From Toxoplasma gondii ME49 (lineage: Eukaryota > Apicomplexa > Conoidasida > Eucoccidiorida > Sarcocystidae): 64,000 bases of DNA. The notes below the pieces were generated by a model. The model was not told the DNA's origin. It saw nothing but the letters and a program-made list of their open reading frames with translations, and did no database searches. Below, piece after piece: positions 27,001-39,216 of the stretch (its first letter is position 1; every line of letters starts with the position of its first letter). A program made the translations under genes and the position numbers. The stretch covers positions 2,504,458 through 2,568,457 of the forward strand of contig NC_031476.1 of NCBI RefSeq assembly GCF_000006565.2, read 5' to 3'.

Positions 27001-30000
27001 ACACATATATGTAAATATACATACATACATACATGCTTATGTACCGACTTATATATTTACATTTCTTCCCTTCAAGAGACGGTGAGCGTGTGAGAAGAGA
27101 ATGAGAGAGTTTAAGCTGAATTGCCTAATTGATTGCCTAAACACGCAGTTGCACACACAGTTGATTCAAAGAAGACAAGAGCCCCTCTTAGTCTCGGTTT
27201 CTGCGACGCGTTCCTTCACGTCACATTTTCGCTTTCTCACCCAGCGTGATGACGAGGACCGGCGGCGGCGCGGAAGGGCCGAGCGAAGGCAGTAGCGAGG
27301 GCCAGATCTGCGAAAGGATGCTTACATGCAGGCGCGTGCGATTCAGGTGCAGACACACAGCCTCGCAGTATCGCGGAATCACAAAACGAAAACAACTGAA
27401 AAAAAGAGAAGCCCAGTTGAACGATTCGGAGAGACAGCACCGGATATCAGGCCACTCTCGCGTTTTCGTGTCGGTTCAGGAAAGGCAGGCAACCCATTTT
27501 CTGACGTCCCCTCTCGCTCGAACCCCCCAAAAACGACTACCGAAAAGAACACTGGAGAGAGCGTTTTAGCGACATAACCAAGACTCCTGCAGCGCAACAG
27601 AGGCGTCACACTGTCAATGCATTTCCACAAAGAGGCACAACACCTATGCATGTAGAGACAGAGTCGTAACGCTGCTATATATATATATATATATATATGT
27701 TGACTCATTCTCCAGGATATACGTGGGGCACGTAGATCTGCATATGGAGACTGTTGCGATACATTCGGAGTGAAAACGTGAAGCAATGGACAGAACCTAA
27801 TATGCAAGTTGTCACATGACTTTGTACCTCCATACGCATATATATATTTATGTATGAAACGTAGATTAAAACAGACGAACGACCACGGAAAGAAAAGGAA
27901 TCGATGCACAGGAAAGACGAATTGCCAATGTACCTCGTGGATGCGTGGAAGGAGTTCCCGCTTCCGGGTTGTGAGGACGTAGATACACCGAAGCGCCGTG
28001 AGGTGTATGTACACCCCAGCAGTGGGGCGGGGGTCGGTGTGGAGGAGGAGGCGAACGCGCATGAGGATGCGCGTCGCATGTAGTCTGAGACTTCCGTATC
28101 GACCCAGCTGAGCCCAGGTTTTTCTCGGTTTTAACACGTTTGCGTGTTTCCCCGTCTCCTCCTTTCGCGTCTTCGCTCTCTGTTGTTCAGCGAGGAGCTT
28201 GTGCTTCCACTTTTCCAAGACGCCGCGGACGTCGCCGTCGCTCCCGGTAGCAGCAACGCGCTTCATCTCCTCGAGAAAAAGGTCCTCGTCGACCTCTCCG
28301 CCCTGCGCCTTCCCTTCAGCTTCTGTGAACGTGGCGAGTGCGTCGTTTCCACGGTCGACCCCAGCTTCCTCATCTTCAAGGTCGACTGCGAGGTCCTCAT
28401 CGAAGCCCCACAATGGCATGTCTGCTTCGTGCGTGTCTTCCTCTGCCTCGTCCTCTGACGACGCGGACGCCTCACTGACAGGCCGCGTCGCAGCTCCCTC
28501 TTCCTCTTCGTCCTTCACTCCGCACTCCAAAAGGCCCTTCGTCCGCCGTCCGGAGAGAAGCTGCTCTTTTTCTCTCTCCCGGAGAAGTCGCGCGGGACTC
28601 AGCAGCCACGCAAAGGGCGGGGGAAACCGGGCCGGAAGCTCCGCAAACCTCGACGCCGCCCCGGGGTGTACATCCTCCTGAACGGGAGGCGAGGCATGCG
28701 AGCGCCCACACGGCAGGTCGGCGCCGCGCTCCAGGATTTGTGCCCCTCCCTCTGTCTCTCCTGCTGTTCCTCTCGCTGCTCTTTCTCGTCCGCGCCGCGC
28801 TCTCCGATTTCGTCTTCTGTGGCATCGGTCATCGGCCACCCGTCTCGTCAGGAGGAAACTGAGAGCTGCGAGAACTCTCAACAGCCACAGCGGCGTCTCC
28901 CCTTCTTCTCTCTCCAGGCATTCGAAGCCGCCGCCTTCGTGCACAAGGGTGGTTTGAAGCGCCTTCGTCGCGCGAGACTCAATGGCGAAGCGAACGCCCT
29001 GCGATGGACCGAGCACTGCCGGAGAGAGGCGGGCGAGGACGCTCTGCAGCTGGGCCTGCTTCAGTTGCGACTGTCTCTGCAAGAGGAGCTCGACGAGGTC
29101 GGAGAGCGCAGGAAGCATCGCGGGAGGCGCAAACGCGACGAGCGCTAGGAGCAGCGCAGCCACGTCGCTCTCGGCCAACCTGGGCGGCCCGACGGAAGCG
29201 GCGGTGACAGCTGCGAGAAAGGGAGCAAAGCCGCGGGGCGCAGGACCGCCGGAGGAGGCGATCAGGGCGGCGGGGACAGCGAGCGCAGCGCGGCAGCCAG
29301 AAGAGGCAACGGACGAAGGGGGACGATGCAGACAGTCCGCCACGGCATCCAACAACAGGTCGCCGTGCACAGACAAAAGGCACCCCAGAGGTGAAGTCGC
29401 CGGAGAAGACGAGAAAGCAAGCGAAGACGAAGGAGAAGAAGAGAACGAGGAAGCGAAGGGACGACTGGGCGAAACGCGAGGGAAGGAGGCCGGTGGGGGA
29501 GAAACGGGTGTATTTTCCGACGTGGTTAGGGCGCTGTGGAGAGAAAGAAGCGCAAAGTACGCAGCGGCTGCGACAGCGCGACTGGAGTGGCTGCCAAGGT
29601 GTCTGTACAGCGGGAAGAGGAGGAAGGGTAGAAGCTTCGCGACGCGTGCATGCTCGCCAAGGTCGCCCAACAGCTGCAGCGCGAGGTCGAGACACCTGAG
29701 AAGAAGAATCCGGTAGAAACTCACGAGGGCGCGAGCAAGAGGAAAGATGGCGGCCGCGGCTGATCGTCTGCGCTGTTGTCGCTCGCGCCCGCGGCGCAGC
29801 GTCGCCTCCCGTTCCCTCTCTTCTCTGTTTCGGTTCGCAGAAAGACTTGAACCTCGGGCTTTATTCTCTTGCTCGCCCTGCCCGCCCTCGTCTTGTCCTG
29901 TTCCACGTTCGCTTTTCTCTCTGGTATTTCCCTCCTGGTCTTCAGTTTGAGGACAGACAACTGTTTCCGGGGAGTGCGCGCGTCCGCGGATGCCTTGCCG

Positions 30001-33000
30001 CTGTCTCACGGTTACGCCAGAGTTGTCTGCGCCGAGGAGAACGGACTCGGCAGCTAGGGTCTTCGTCGCGTCTGTTCCTGCCTGGCGCTCTTCTCTCTTC
30101 GACTCCGCAGCGGATCGTTCCTCTATCTGTGCTGCGGGTCCGCCTCGGTCGCCTGTTGGGGTTTGTGGCTTTCCTTCGGCGCCTTTTGTTTCATGTTGGA
30201 AGGCACCTTCGCCTTCTTCCTCCACCGCCTCGCTGACGTCTGACGCCAGTGCGCGTGTCAGGCTGTCTGCCTGCGCCTCTCCCGCCACCACGGCATTCGC
30301 GTCGAGAAGAAGGTCGATGAGAAACTCGACATTGCTCACGCAAAAGAACGCGTTCGCGTCGTCGCCTTCTTCCCCGTTCTTGTGCTTCAGCGCAGACTCC
30401 TGCGTCTCCCCAAAAACAGGCCCGGGCGCCTGCCCCTCCTCGCGCCCAAGTTGGCCCCCGACCCCGGTGTACGTACACCAGAAGAGCGGACAGGCGACAG
30501 CCGTTGCGGGCTGCGCTTGGTGGCCCGCGCGTCGCATGCAGCCGCGGGCATCGGATGCAGTCTCCGACTCGCCGTCTCCGGCTTCGCCTTGGGAACGCGT
30601 CTCTGGGCTGTTCGCCCTCGCGCATTCTCGAGCACGTTGGCGCTGCTTGCCGCCTGTCTGCCTTCTTCGCTCGACAGAGGAGTGGCTCAGCGAGAGCAGG
30701 GCCGCGCGCAGAGCGGCCGAGAGAGCAGAGAGACTCGCACAGCGCAGCAGCAGGAGCAGGCCGAGAGGCGAGCGGGAGAGCGGCGACACTCGGGCCGTCG
30801 CGTCCACGAAGTCCTCCTGAAAAAACGGAGACGCAGAGGACCTGCCCACGGACGAAGGTGGAGAGACAGACCCAGACAGAGAAGACGAAAAGGTCTGACG
30901 AGCACTAGACGAAGACAAAGGTGAAGCACATGCAGAAGACGAGGTTGAAGACGAGGCAGAGAAAGAAGATGGAGATGAGCGTGCATCGGCAGATGCGAGG
31001 TGGCGACTCTGCGTCGTTTGAGAGGAGGCGCGTCTGAGCCAGGCCGGAAGAGCGGGTCCTGTTTGCGTTTCGGAAGTTGGAGAACTGGTGGAAAGGTGCT
31101 TCGATTTCTGAAGAGGTTGCGCGTCTGCGGGAGCTGGAGGGACAGAGCAGGCAGCCTCGATCGACTCCGGCGAAGAAGAAAGGAAGGACAGCAGATCCGA
31201 GAAGAGCGCTGAGCGCGATGGCGCTGGCAGCACCGCGAAGAGAGCCTCCAGCGTCTGGCGAAGCAGCCCCCCCAACGCTTCGTCTCCCCCGGCGCCCTGG
31301 AAAGACGGAGAAACGAGTTGCGCGTCAAAATCTTCTTCTCGCGGCTGGTCGCAGGCCTCGTCCGGAGCACAGGCAGAACTCCACTCTGACTCGCGACACG
31401 CATGCGAACAAGCGGACTGAGAAGGAGAGGAAGAGGAAGAGGAGTAACAGCGACAGATGGAACGACGGCGTTGGGAGAGTTGAAAGTGCCTGCAGCCTGG
31501 ACACAAAGGAATGTCAGAGTGACCCGGGGTGAAATCCGTGGTTCCCGATCGTCCAGTGTAACGCTGCATTGGACGCCCGTCTTCGCTCTCTTGTTCTCCT
31601 CCTGCGGGCGGCGTCTTCACAGTTGTTTCCCGCTGCAGGCGTCTGCGGCCAGCCCTTGGCAAAAGCCGACACGAGAGCGGGTCTTCCTGGAGCGCGCGAA
31701 GCTGGAGAGGCAGAAGAAGAAGCGTCTCCTTTTCTCCGTTCTCTCTTGAGCTCGTTACCGAGGTCGTAGCAGCCTCGTCACCACAGCGAAAGAAGGCCCG
31801 TGACTCCACGAGGCCGTGGTGCTGCATGCGTTGCGACAGAATTGCCGGTTGGGCCAGAGCGAGTTTCAGAACGCTCCACAGGAGGCGCTCTGAAGGGAGG
31901 AGCCATGCGTGGAGGTTGGGTCGAAAGCCAGTCCTTTCCTCCTCAGAAATCGCTTCGTTCTCGAGGCCAAAGGGGCCGAAAGCTGGCCTGTCGTAGAGGC
32001 CTTCCGGTAGTGGCTCTGGAGCAGGCTGTCGCCCTCTGCGGGGAGTGGAGCACGGCGAAGAAGGGGATGACGAAGCCGCCATGAGTCGCAGGTAGCCGCC
32101 GACCTTCTTCAACTCCGTTTGAAGGATCTGCTGGCGACGAAGACGCGTGGCGGGACTGAACGAAGGAGAGCAGTCGGGCATGGTAGACGACGACGAGGGC
32201 GAAGACACCGCGAGCGCCGCCGAAGCTGCAGCCTCCAGACAGGAAATAAATCGCAGTTTCAAGCCCCCCAGAATCTCCTCGTCAGCAACTGCAGGCGGCA
32301 AACTCGGAGCACACACACCCCAGCCGACAGCGTAAGAAGCCACAGAGGAGGAAGAGAGAGCAGAGTGAGGAGCGGCAGGCGATGCAGAGGAAGCCAGATA
32401 TGAGGAGGACGACAGCGGAGACGCGGTTGAGTAGAGGAAAGAGGAAGAACAGAGAGGGCCGGACTGGGACGCGCGCGCGTCGGAGGGGTGCGGGCACAGA
32501 AGGTCGCAGAGCCATCGATCGGGAGGTGGAGACGCGTGGAACGCCGAGGAAGAAGAATACGAGGAGAGAGGCGCATGGTCGAAAGCAAAAGGAAGCGACA
32601 AACGGTTATGCGTCAACGCAGCTCGCGCATGCTTCGCCAGATCTTCCTGGTCATCTGCGAAAGACTGCAGCAGCACATCGGTTGCCGCAGAGACACTCGT
32701 GGTGGTGAGGATCTCTCGACACCCTCCGACCAGACTCGCAGCGAGACAAAGCCGGGCGAGTCGGACGCGCCAGTCGCTGACAGGCAGCGGAGACAGCGGC
32801 CCCAAGAGGCTCTGCAGACAGAGACAGTGGCAGCGGAAGGACAGAGGCCAACGCAATACGGAGATTAAACCACAAGTGAGTAAGCGCTGGGGGACGGGGA
32901 GGGGGGGGGGCAGACGGAGAAGGGGCACAAGGACTGTGAGAAAACCGAGACACGAAAGGCCGCCTCACTGCGACAGTGAGAGACGGATGCATGCATCGAC

Positions 33001-35952
33001 TGTGGCCGAGTGAAACGAAATGCGACAGGCGTCTTGAGAGAGACAGGCTGCATCTGAGGCGAGGAGACAACACGGTGGCAAAGGCGCCTGGATGGAAAGG
33101 ATCTGGAAAACGATGGAATAACGCCACACCGTGTGTGTGTTTGTAGCTAGCTGAAGCGACTCGGCTAGCGCAGCAGAGGTTAGTGTGCGGTGCCTGGAGG
33201 AAGCCAATGGAACGACCCCTCAAAGAGAGCTTTCGCAACCATGGGGAACGAACGGAAAAACGACGGAGACAGACGAGAGAGAGAACGAACTTGTGGAAAG
33301 CTTGCTGTCCCTCCGTCGTCACGCTCCAGACTTCAACGGCTCCGTTCTCGTGTTCATTTCATCCTGCAGCCACTCCACAATGTCACTGGTAACTAGAGAG
33401 AAGTGCAGAAGGTTCTACGCGTATATGCACAAGCGACGCAGCCATAGGCCGAGGCAAGCTGATGCCCGAAAAGGCAGATTCGTTCCTACGTACGTAGACA
33501 GACATCTGAGTGAGTACGTAGGTATCAAATGGAGACTCAGCACCTCCACACAAATACACATACGCATGGACTCCAAGACACAGACACTCACGGACCTCCC
33601 GGACAGACAAAGACGTAGAACAAGCTCCTTGCAATGAGGCAGACACGCTGCAGAAGTCGCGACCCACATATGGGAGGCGTGGAGAGACTGAATGAGAGCG
33701 AAACAGAAAATCAGAAGCTTGCGCCAGGGACGGCTCTCGTTGACAGCAAGCGCGAGCTGATGAATCCGAAAGCTTCCGTCGGCATCCATTCACTTCGTAA
33801 CGTGTGTCAACCCAGTGGCCGAGTTTCCGTGAGTCTTTCCTGCGACGTCTGGGTCCCGGATTCCCCTCCTTACAAGCAGTTTCTCGGAGGTGTGTCTCGC
33901 GGCTTCTCGCAGGAGCGTTTCCAAGCGTTTCTCTGCTTCTGAAGGCGTCTGTGTTTGCGTTTTCCGCCTTTCCTCAGCTTCCTGTTGAAGCTGGGCCAGG
34001 AGTGGAAACCCGGAGACTTTGTCCGTCTGTCGCGCGTGTGCCTGCGCGTTGTTCGCGGGGGATTCGGCCTCGCCATGTTCCTCGCCGAGCTCCGCACCGT
34101 GGGCGTCTCTTGGTCGACGCAGCGTCCCAGGGGCGTCCTTCGTCAAGCCTCGCAGCCAGTCCAGGTGCTCCTGAGCCTCGCGCCTCTCCTCACCGCTCGA
34201 AACAAAGAGCGAAGGGAAAGACGATGAAGTACTTGCGCCTGGAGACTCCGGTGAAGAGCGAGGAGAGGTCGACGGGTGAGGCAAGACAGAGAGCGGCTGC
34301 TGAGGGCGTGGCGAACCAGCTCTGAAGAGGGCCGAAATCCACCGTGCGAGGACGAGGAGAGCCAGCGCGAGCGCGCGAGGACGCTGACCGCTGGCAGACA
34401 GCAGGAAGGTCGACACCGCGGTGACGACACCGGGGTACAACTGTATGGTCAGCGCGCGGGTCCAGAGCCGGCTTTCCTCGCTCTCCGCGACTTGTGCTGG
34501 GTGCCGAGGCCCACCAACAGAGCAGAGAAACAGCGAGGGAAGAGAGTGGGGCGAGCCGGGAGCGGTCGCAGAAGAGGCATGGTGCCCTCCCGGCGGCGAG
34601 ACGGCGAGAGAGAGCGGGAGATCCAGGATGTCTGCTGAGGTGTACAGACACTGGAGCACGAGGAGCAGCGCTTCCCCATCGAGTGCAGCCGACGCGCGAA
34701 GAAGCTGCAAAAGCTCGTGGAGAGCGATCCCGAGGACGACGGCGCAGGGCAGTTCTCCACGCACGCGCGGAATCGCCTGAAGGAAACAGGAAGCCGCGAG
34801 CTGCGAGAGACGAACAGAAGACGACTCCAGAAAACCGCCACGGGGGGGGGAAGAGCCTCCGTCGCCGGAACCCGACGACGAAGACAAGGAAGAAGAAGAC
34901 TCAGGAGAGAGAGAAGGGGCGGCCGAACAGGGAGAAGAAGAGGGAGAATAAGGAGAGGAGCCGGACGGTAGAGAAGCAATGACAGCGGCGTCGATGTGCG
35001 CGAGAAGGTGGAGAGGCCAGGCATGAGAGAGGGTGAGACGGAGGAAAGCGAGAATCTCACGAAGACATCCGCTGCTCGTTTGCACAGATGCAAGAGAGAG
35101 AAAACGAACGGCCGGGACAAGTGCCCCGCCAAAGAGGAACGAAAGGAAAGAAGAAGCGGCATCGGCCTCCTTGGGGCAGCGCCGCTGTCTGTACACCTCG
35201 TGGAGACGTTGGCAGGAGAGCAGGAGTGTGGCGAAGACGGGGAAAAGAACTTCCACAAGCGGCCGAAACGCTCGTGCGTCGATTTCTGAAGAAGGCGAAG
35301 AAGACGCGGGATGCCTCGCTTCGAATCGCTCGAGGAAGGAGACCAGCTGCATCGCCAGCTCGTGAAGCGAAAGGAAACTCGCAGCCAGTTTTTTAGCAGC
35401 GAGCTTCACGACAGGCTTTTCTATCTGCAAGCCGATTCCTCGTTTCGCTTCCTCGCTTGTCGACGGCGCCGCCGCCGCTCGCGGCTCCTCCCTCTCGCGC
35501 GCTTCATCGATCCAAGGAGCAGAGGGAGAAAGGAGACAGAGAGAGTGCAACAAAGTCTGAGAGGCGGCAAGCAGCTTTTCGCCCTCACCCACAGCTACCG
35601 CCACTGCGCTGCGAGCAGTGCCTCCTGAAAGCGAAACGTGGAGAGCAGGAGAAGAAGATGGCGGCGGGGAGGAAGAAGAGGAAGGACGCTCTGCCTGAGG
35701 TGCCTCTGTAGGTTGTGGGGTTTGGCGACGAGCAGCCAGGAGACGCGAGCCAGCGGTAACAGCCGAGGCCGAAGCTCTGAGGAAGGCGACAAGTGCGACC
35801 TCGAACGCCTTCACTTCCTGTCTGATTGTCGACACACAAGAAGACCTTGTGACTGGGTGCTGTGCTCCAGAAACGGAAGAAGAAGGAGAGGAAGAGGAAG
35901 GAGAGAAAGAGGAAGAAGGAGAGGAAGTAGAGGCAGAAGTTGAGGGAGACAT
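24018..35952 (-). CDS. TTI1: TTI1-like HEAT-repeat protein (TELO2-interacting protein 1), giant form
   Basis: Seven exons: 35952-33874, 32811-27934, 27307-27241, 26885-26837, 26435-26337, 25370-25181 and 24719-24018. All are GT-AG with matching phases, about 2687 aa (human TTI1 is about 1090). The diagnostic part is the C-terminal helical region. Exon 2 ends in an alpha-helix rich in Arg/Leu with RKRELLPRIHE, exon 3 begins IWPSLLPSL, exons 4-5 encode AACAGSFVREKRFASDVLPP, and exon 6 follows with an Ala/Leu helix and LRAQACRLLRRLNCIDPQ. This mirrors human TTI1: QLLP...WPSLV...GDF..RF..DVLP...EAA...DPD. The N-terminal half is HEAT-like helices broken by long Ser/Ala/Glu-rich inserts. TTI1 works with TELO2, TTI2 and HSP90 to mature PIK-like kinases (mTOR, ATM, ATR types). 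The start at 35952 has a good context (GCCGCCATG). The last exon is divergent and low complexity. Confidence 0.83.
27676..27698. repeat. (AT)n microsatellite in a TTI1 intron
   Basis: Perfect AT dinucleotide run within the intron between TTI1 exons 2 and 3. The surrounding sequence also holds TATA/CATA-rich imperfect repeats near 26990-27050. Confidence 0.9.
32988..32996. promoter_or_regulatory. TGCATGCA palindromic motif
   Basis: An 8-bp palindrome TGCATGCA lies in the first TTI1 intron. TGCATGC-type elements are known cis-motifs in coccidian promoters and ApiAP2 targets. Intronic location makes function here only a guess. Confidence 0.3.
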
Positions 35953-36574
35953 GGCGGCAGTAGAGGGAGTTTTGGACGAGAGAGCAATTGAGAAGTGACG
36001 AGAGACACAGAGGTGTGGTGAAGAGAAGCAGACGCAGAATAGAGACAAAAAGCGGAGAGTTTAGCTGGAGACGGATACAGGACGAGACGAGGAAAAGATC
36101 GCGTTCCTTCCCTGCAGCGCCATGACGAAAAGGCTCGGGTCTGTTTCACTTGTTTGAGGCGGGTGAAGACCTCGAAAAATGTGAACACGGCGAGGAAAAA
36201 AGCGGACAATTTTCTTCCGCGCGTCAACGTTGAAAGTGGAAGAGCTGCAGAGACGGCGAGCAGATTTGGGAAGGGGGGCAAGACAAGGAGAGCTGCTTCG
36301 CCCCTAGCGGAAAGAGAAGAAGCCTCTTCACGACTGGCTGTTTGCCACAGCACAGTCTCACTTTTTCTTGCGCACATTTGAGGAAGAAAGAAAATCCTTT
36401 CTAAGCTTTTCACACGGCATGCAGTAAGCGCATGCACATGCGGTGGATTTCTCGTTTCGTTTTTACACGGGATCTCTTCTCAGACAGATCATACTGACAC
36501 ACACTCTGTCTCGAGCTAAAAGTAGCTCTTTACTCAAGCTTCGAGCCGTCAGGAGGTCTTCTGCTTATTGGATC
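35953..36574. promoter_or_regulatory. Compact divergent promoter (TTI1 / 79-aa gene)
   Basis: Only 622 bp separate the start codons of two head-to-head genes, against 2-5 kb for other gaps here. Both 5' UTRs and promoters must lie within it, so a shared bidirectional promoter is likely. It contains C/T-rich and A/G-rich tracts but no TATA box I would defend. Confidence 0.5.
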
Positions 36575-37315
36575 ATGGGGGTTCTGCAGCTTCTCGGGAG
36601 CTCAGGAAGGCGGTCGACATCGATCGCTGTCCTCCTCCGCACAACTCGACTGCAGTGAGTCTCGGGGCTCGTAGAGCGAAGATACACACGACCCTCCCTA
36701 GCAGATGGACGTTTCTCTCTCTTTCTCTCTTTGTTTCCGTGTCTCTTTCTTTTCCTCCTCTCGCTCGTCCCCTGTTCTCTGACTTTTCCTCTCTGCTTCT
36801 CTCTATGTGTCTTTCCATCGTTGGTGCTCCTTTTTCCTTCTCCATTCTCTGCTCGCGGCTGTCCTCTCGTTCTTCTTTTATCTGCGGGGACCCTGCCGCG
36901 TTTTCCGCTGTGCCGACCGCGTCGCTCGATCCACCAAAGAACGGACTAAAGTTTTTCAGAGGCCGTTCGGATTTGTCTCCTTTGCAAGCCTTTCCTGTCT
37001 TTCTTCGTCGAGAGGCATTGCTCAAGAAAGCCGAGGGGGTCGGCCGACTCTCCCTCAGTGACACTCCTGCCACACCAGGTGCCTCTCTGCGCTTCTCTGT
37101 CGCTCCTTTGTGTCTTCTGCTTGCGAGCTCTGCTCTCCAGGTTCAGTTTTTTCTTCCATTCTTTTTTTTGCTAGCACGCTGTTCGATACACACGGCTTCC
37201 ACTCTCTCTCCTGAAAAACATGCGACCGTCTGCCTTCAACATCGACGAGAACTGACACGTATCTTTTTCCGCAGGCGACGTTCTCCTCGTTCGCATGCGT
37301 TCCGCACTGCCTTGA
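36575..37315 (+). CDS. Small basic protein of 79 aa, unknown
   Basis: Three exons: 36575-36654, 36960-37078 and 37275-37315 (TGA). Junctions are GT-AG (GTGAGT, GTGCCT donors; long pyrimidine tracts before each acceptor) and phases agree (2, 1). The N-terminus (MGVLQLLGSSGRRSTSIAVL) is rich in Arg, Ser and Leu with no acidic residue, as in mitochondrial targeting peptides. The C-terminus ends PGDVLLVRMRSALP. That phrase faintly recalls the GD-V-L-R strand of mitochondrial S17-type proteins, but the protein is too short for that fold and I do not assign it. Its presence is supported mainly by splice structure and the divergent arrangement with TTI1. Confidence 0.45.
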
Positions 37316-39216
37316 AAAATCAGGACAAAAGCTCTTCACAAGAGTCTCGAAGTCGCTTCCACGCTCACTTCCCTCAGCCAACACTCCCTCCCACCCAATG
37401 TGTACTCGAATCCTAAATAAAAGGTACTGCTTGGCACATCAAGCATACACATGCACATACATATATACATAAACATACATATAGACATATAGATGTAGAT
37501 ATATAGAGATACAGACATGCCGAGATGTAGACCTATGTCTGCGAATATGTGAATAGGAATGTACATTCTCACACGTGTGTCTGTACAGAGGGAGATGCAT
37601 GAGTTCTGAAGGTACAGCGGGTTTTGAGGATAGTTTCGAAAGCGGCGGTACCAGGCTGAGAATTCCAGTTCGAGAAGTCACAGATAGTCGCGTTTGTCGT
37701 TTCGGAAAGAAAGACAGTCGTCCTCTCGGCAGCTGTAGATGCGTGCGCCGAATGCGCTTCTTTCAGTCGATCTTGAAAAGACAACGGAAATAAGTGAGTT
37801 GCGAGACACACAGGACGAAGTTCCTTGCGATTCTTGTGCTCGAGTACCCCACTGGACTGCTTAAGACAGGGAGCGTGTCGTAGTTCGTGAAGGAAATAAC
37901 GGAGGCGAAAGAAAAGAGGCCAAGAAATTCGAATCGCGACTACGCAGGACACGACGCACGCGCTGCGCGTGATACGTTTACACTCGTGTTTGTGACTTTC
38001 ACGGTTTGAGGTGTTTCTCGGTTTCTCGCATCTCGTTTTTAGCGCGCGTCCTCTTGCTTTATTCCCAGCAGTGGATGCCTCAGCCCGCATCGAGAAAGAA
38101 GATGGGCGACAGCACCCAACAGGTCTTCACGCACCGCCTGCTCTCCTAGATTTCAAGCTCTCCCTCAGCCTTCACTTTTGCACCTGTCTCTGTTTGCCAG
38201 GGCATATGCGGCTTATATTCGGATGTCAGCGGGTTTTCCAGTTCCGCGTAGAGAGACGCCACCCTTGAGGAGTGCTGTGGAACTCGCCAGCGCAGCTCTC
38301 TCCTGGATCGTCAGTCCAGTGCTCGCGTTTGGCCGAGGGCCTTCATACCCAGTTCAACCGTGTGACAGTCAGCTCACTCTGAACGAGGCGGGGAGGCTCG
38401 GCATGTCTCTTGCCGAGTGAAACCGAAGAACAGACTGCCTGTGCTGTCAAACCGCTGGAGGCCTCGAAGGCCTCTGAAGCCGCTTGAGTCTCTCACACTG
38501 CACGAGGCTTCTGACAACGTAACTGAGAGGCGCGAAAGGTGGAACAAAGAAATCTGGATTCCCGACGCTCCGGGCGAAAGACGTCTCCGGAGTGTTCCTT
38601 ACGATTCGCACAGTGTGTCTTCGCCTCTCTCGCTGAAACATTCCTTTCTAAAACTCTGCACAAAACGTCTTTTGCGCAAGCCTGGAGTTGTCTGCCAGAC
38701 GAAAACACGAGATTAATGCGTCGTGTCGAGTCGACAGCTGAAAAACGAAAGCAAAGACGAGGGAAACTCGAGCCGGGGCCCGCAGCCTCGACCTGTCAGG
38801 GGTGCCCCGGACTGTCGGAAAGTCGACAAGAACAGATGCACGGCTGAAAAAGCAGAAAACATCGTGAAAACGTTGACGGAACACACAGCGGGGCAGCACC
38901 CAGGAGGTGCAGCGCGGAGCAGCGAGCTGCTCAGAGACGGAAAGGCAAAAGCAGGCAAGAAGAAAAAGAAAGAAGCCGAAGGAAAGCGAAACTCCGTCCT
39001 TCGTCGCGGACAAGGAGGCGGGAGTACGACGCGGCCCCCGTCTGAAGCCCAATCGTTTTTGCCCATTCTTTGTCGACAGTCTTGTTCTTGTCTCTTATCT
39101 TCTCGCAAGCGCGCTTCGTCAACGGTCTGATCTCCGTCTTTGCCGTTTCCTGCTGTCCAGCTTCTTCGCCCCGTCTCACCGGTGACTGCCTTCTCTCTCT
39201 CTTCGCATGCATACTG
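37316..39216. other. Convergent intergenic region with a possible coding fragment
   Basis: About 1.9 kb between the 79-aa gene and the DRG1 stop. An imperfect TATA/CATA-rich tract lies at about 37450-37560. A two-exon coding-like segment at 38069-38420 is listed separately. Frames downstream of it to 39150 look like UTR or noise. Confidence 0.5.
38069..38420 (+). CDS. Possible 3' end of an unrecognised gene
   Basis: Two phase-compatible exons, 38069-38122 and 38201-38420 (stop TGA), are separated by a 78-bp intron with a pyrimidine-rich acceptor. The first is preceded by another good acceptor (ctttattcccag), so an upstream exon would be needed and was not found. The predicted piece contains AYAAYIRMSAGFPVPRRE and an Ala/Val/Leu stretch. 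No homology is recognised. It could be an exon of the upstream small gene by alternative splicing, a separate small gene, or chance. Confidence 0.28.

Noticed and set aside
28982..29716. Long Arg/Ala-rich plus-strand frames across 28.6-31.5 kb
   Set aside because: They are antisense to the large TTI1 exon and arise from its GC-rich, stop-poor composition.
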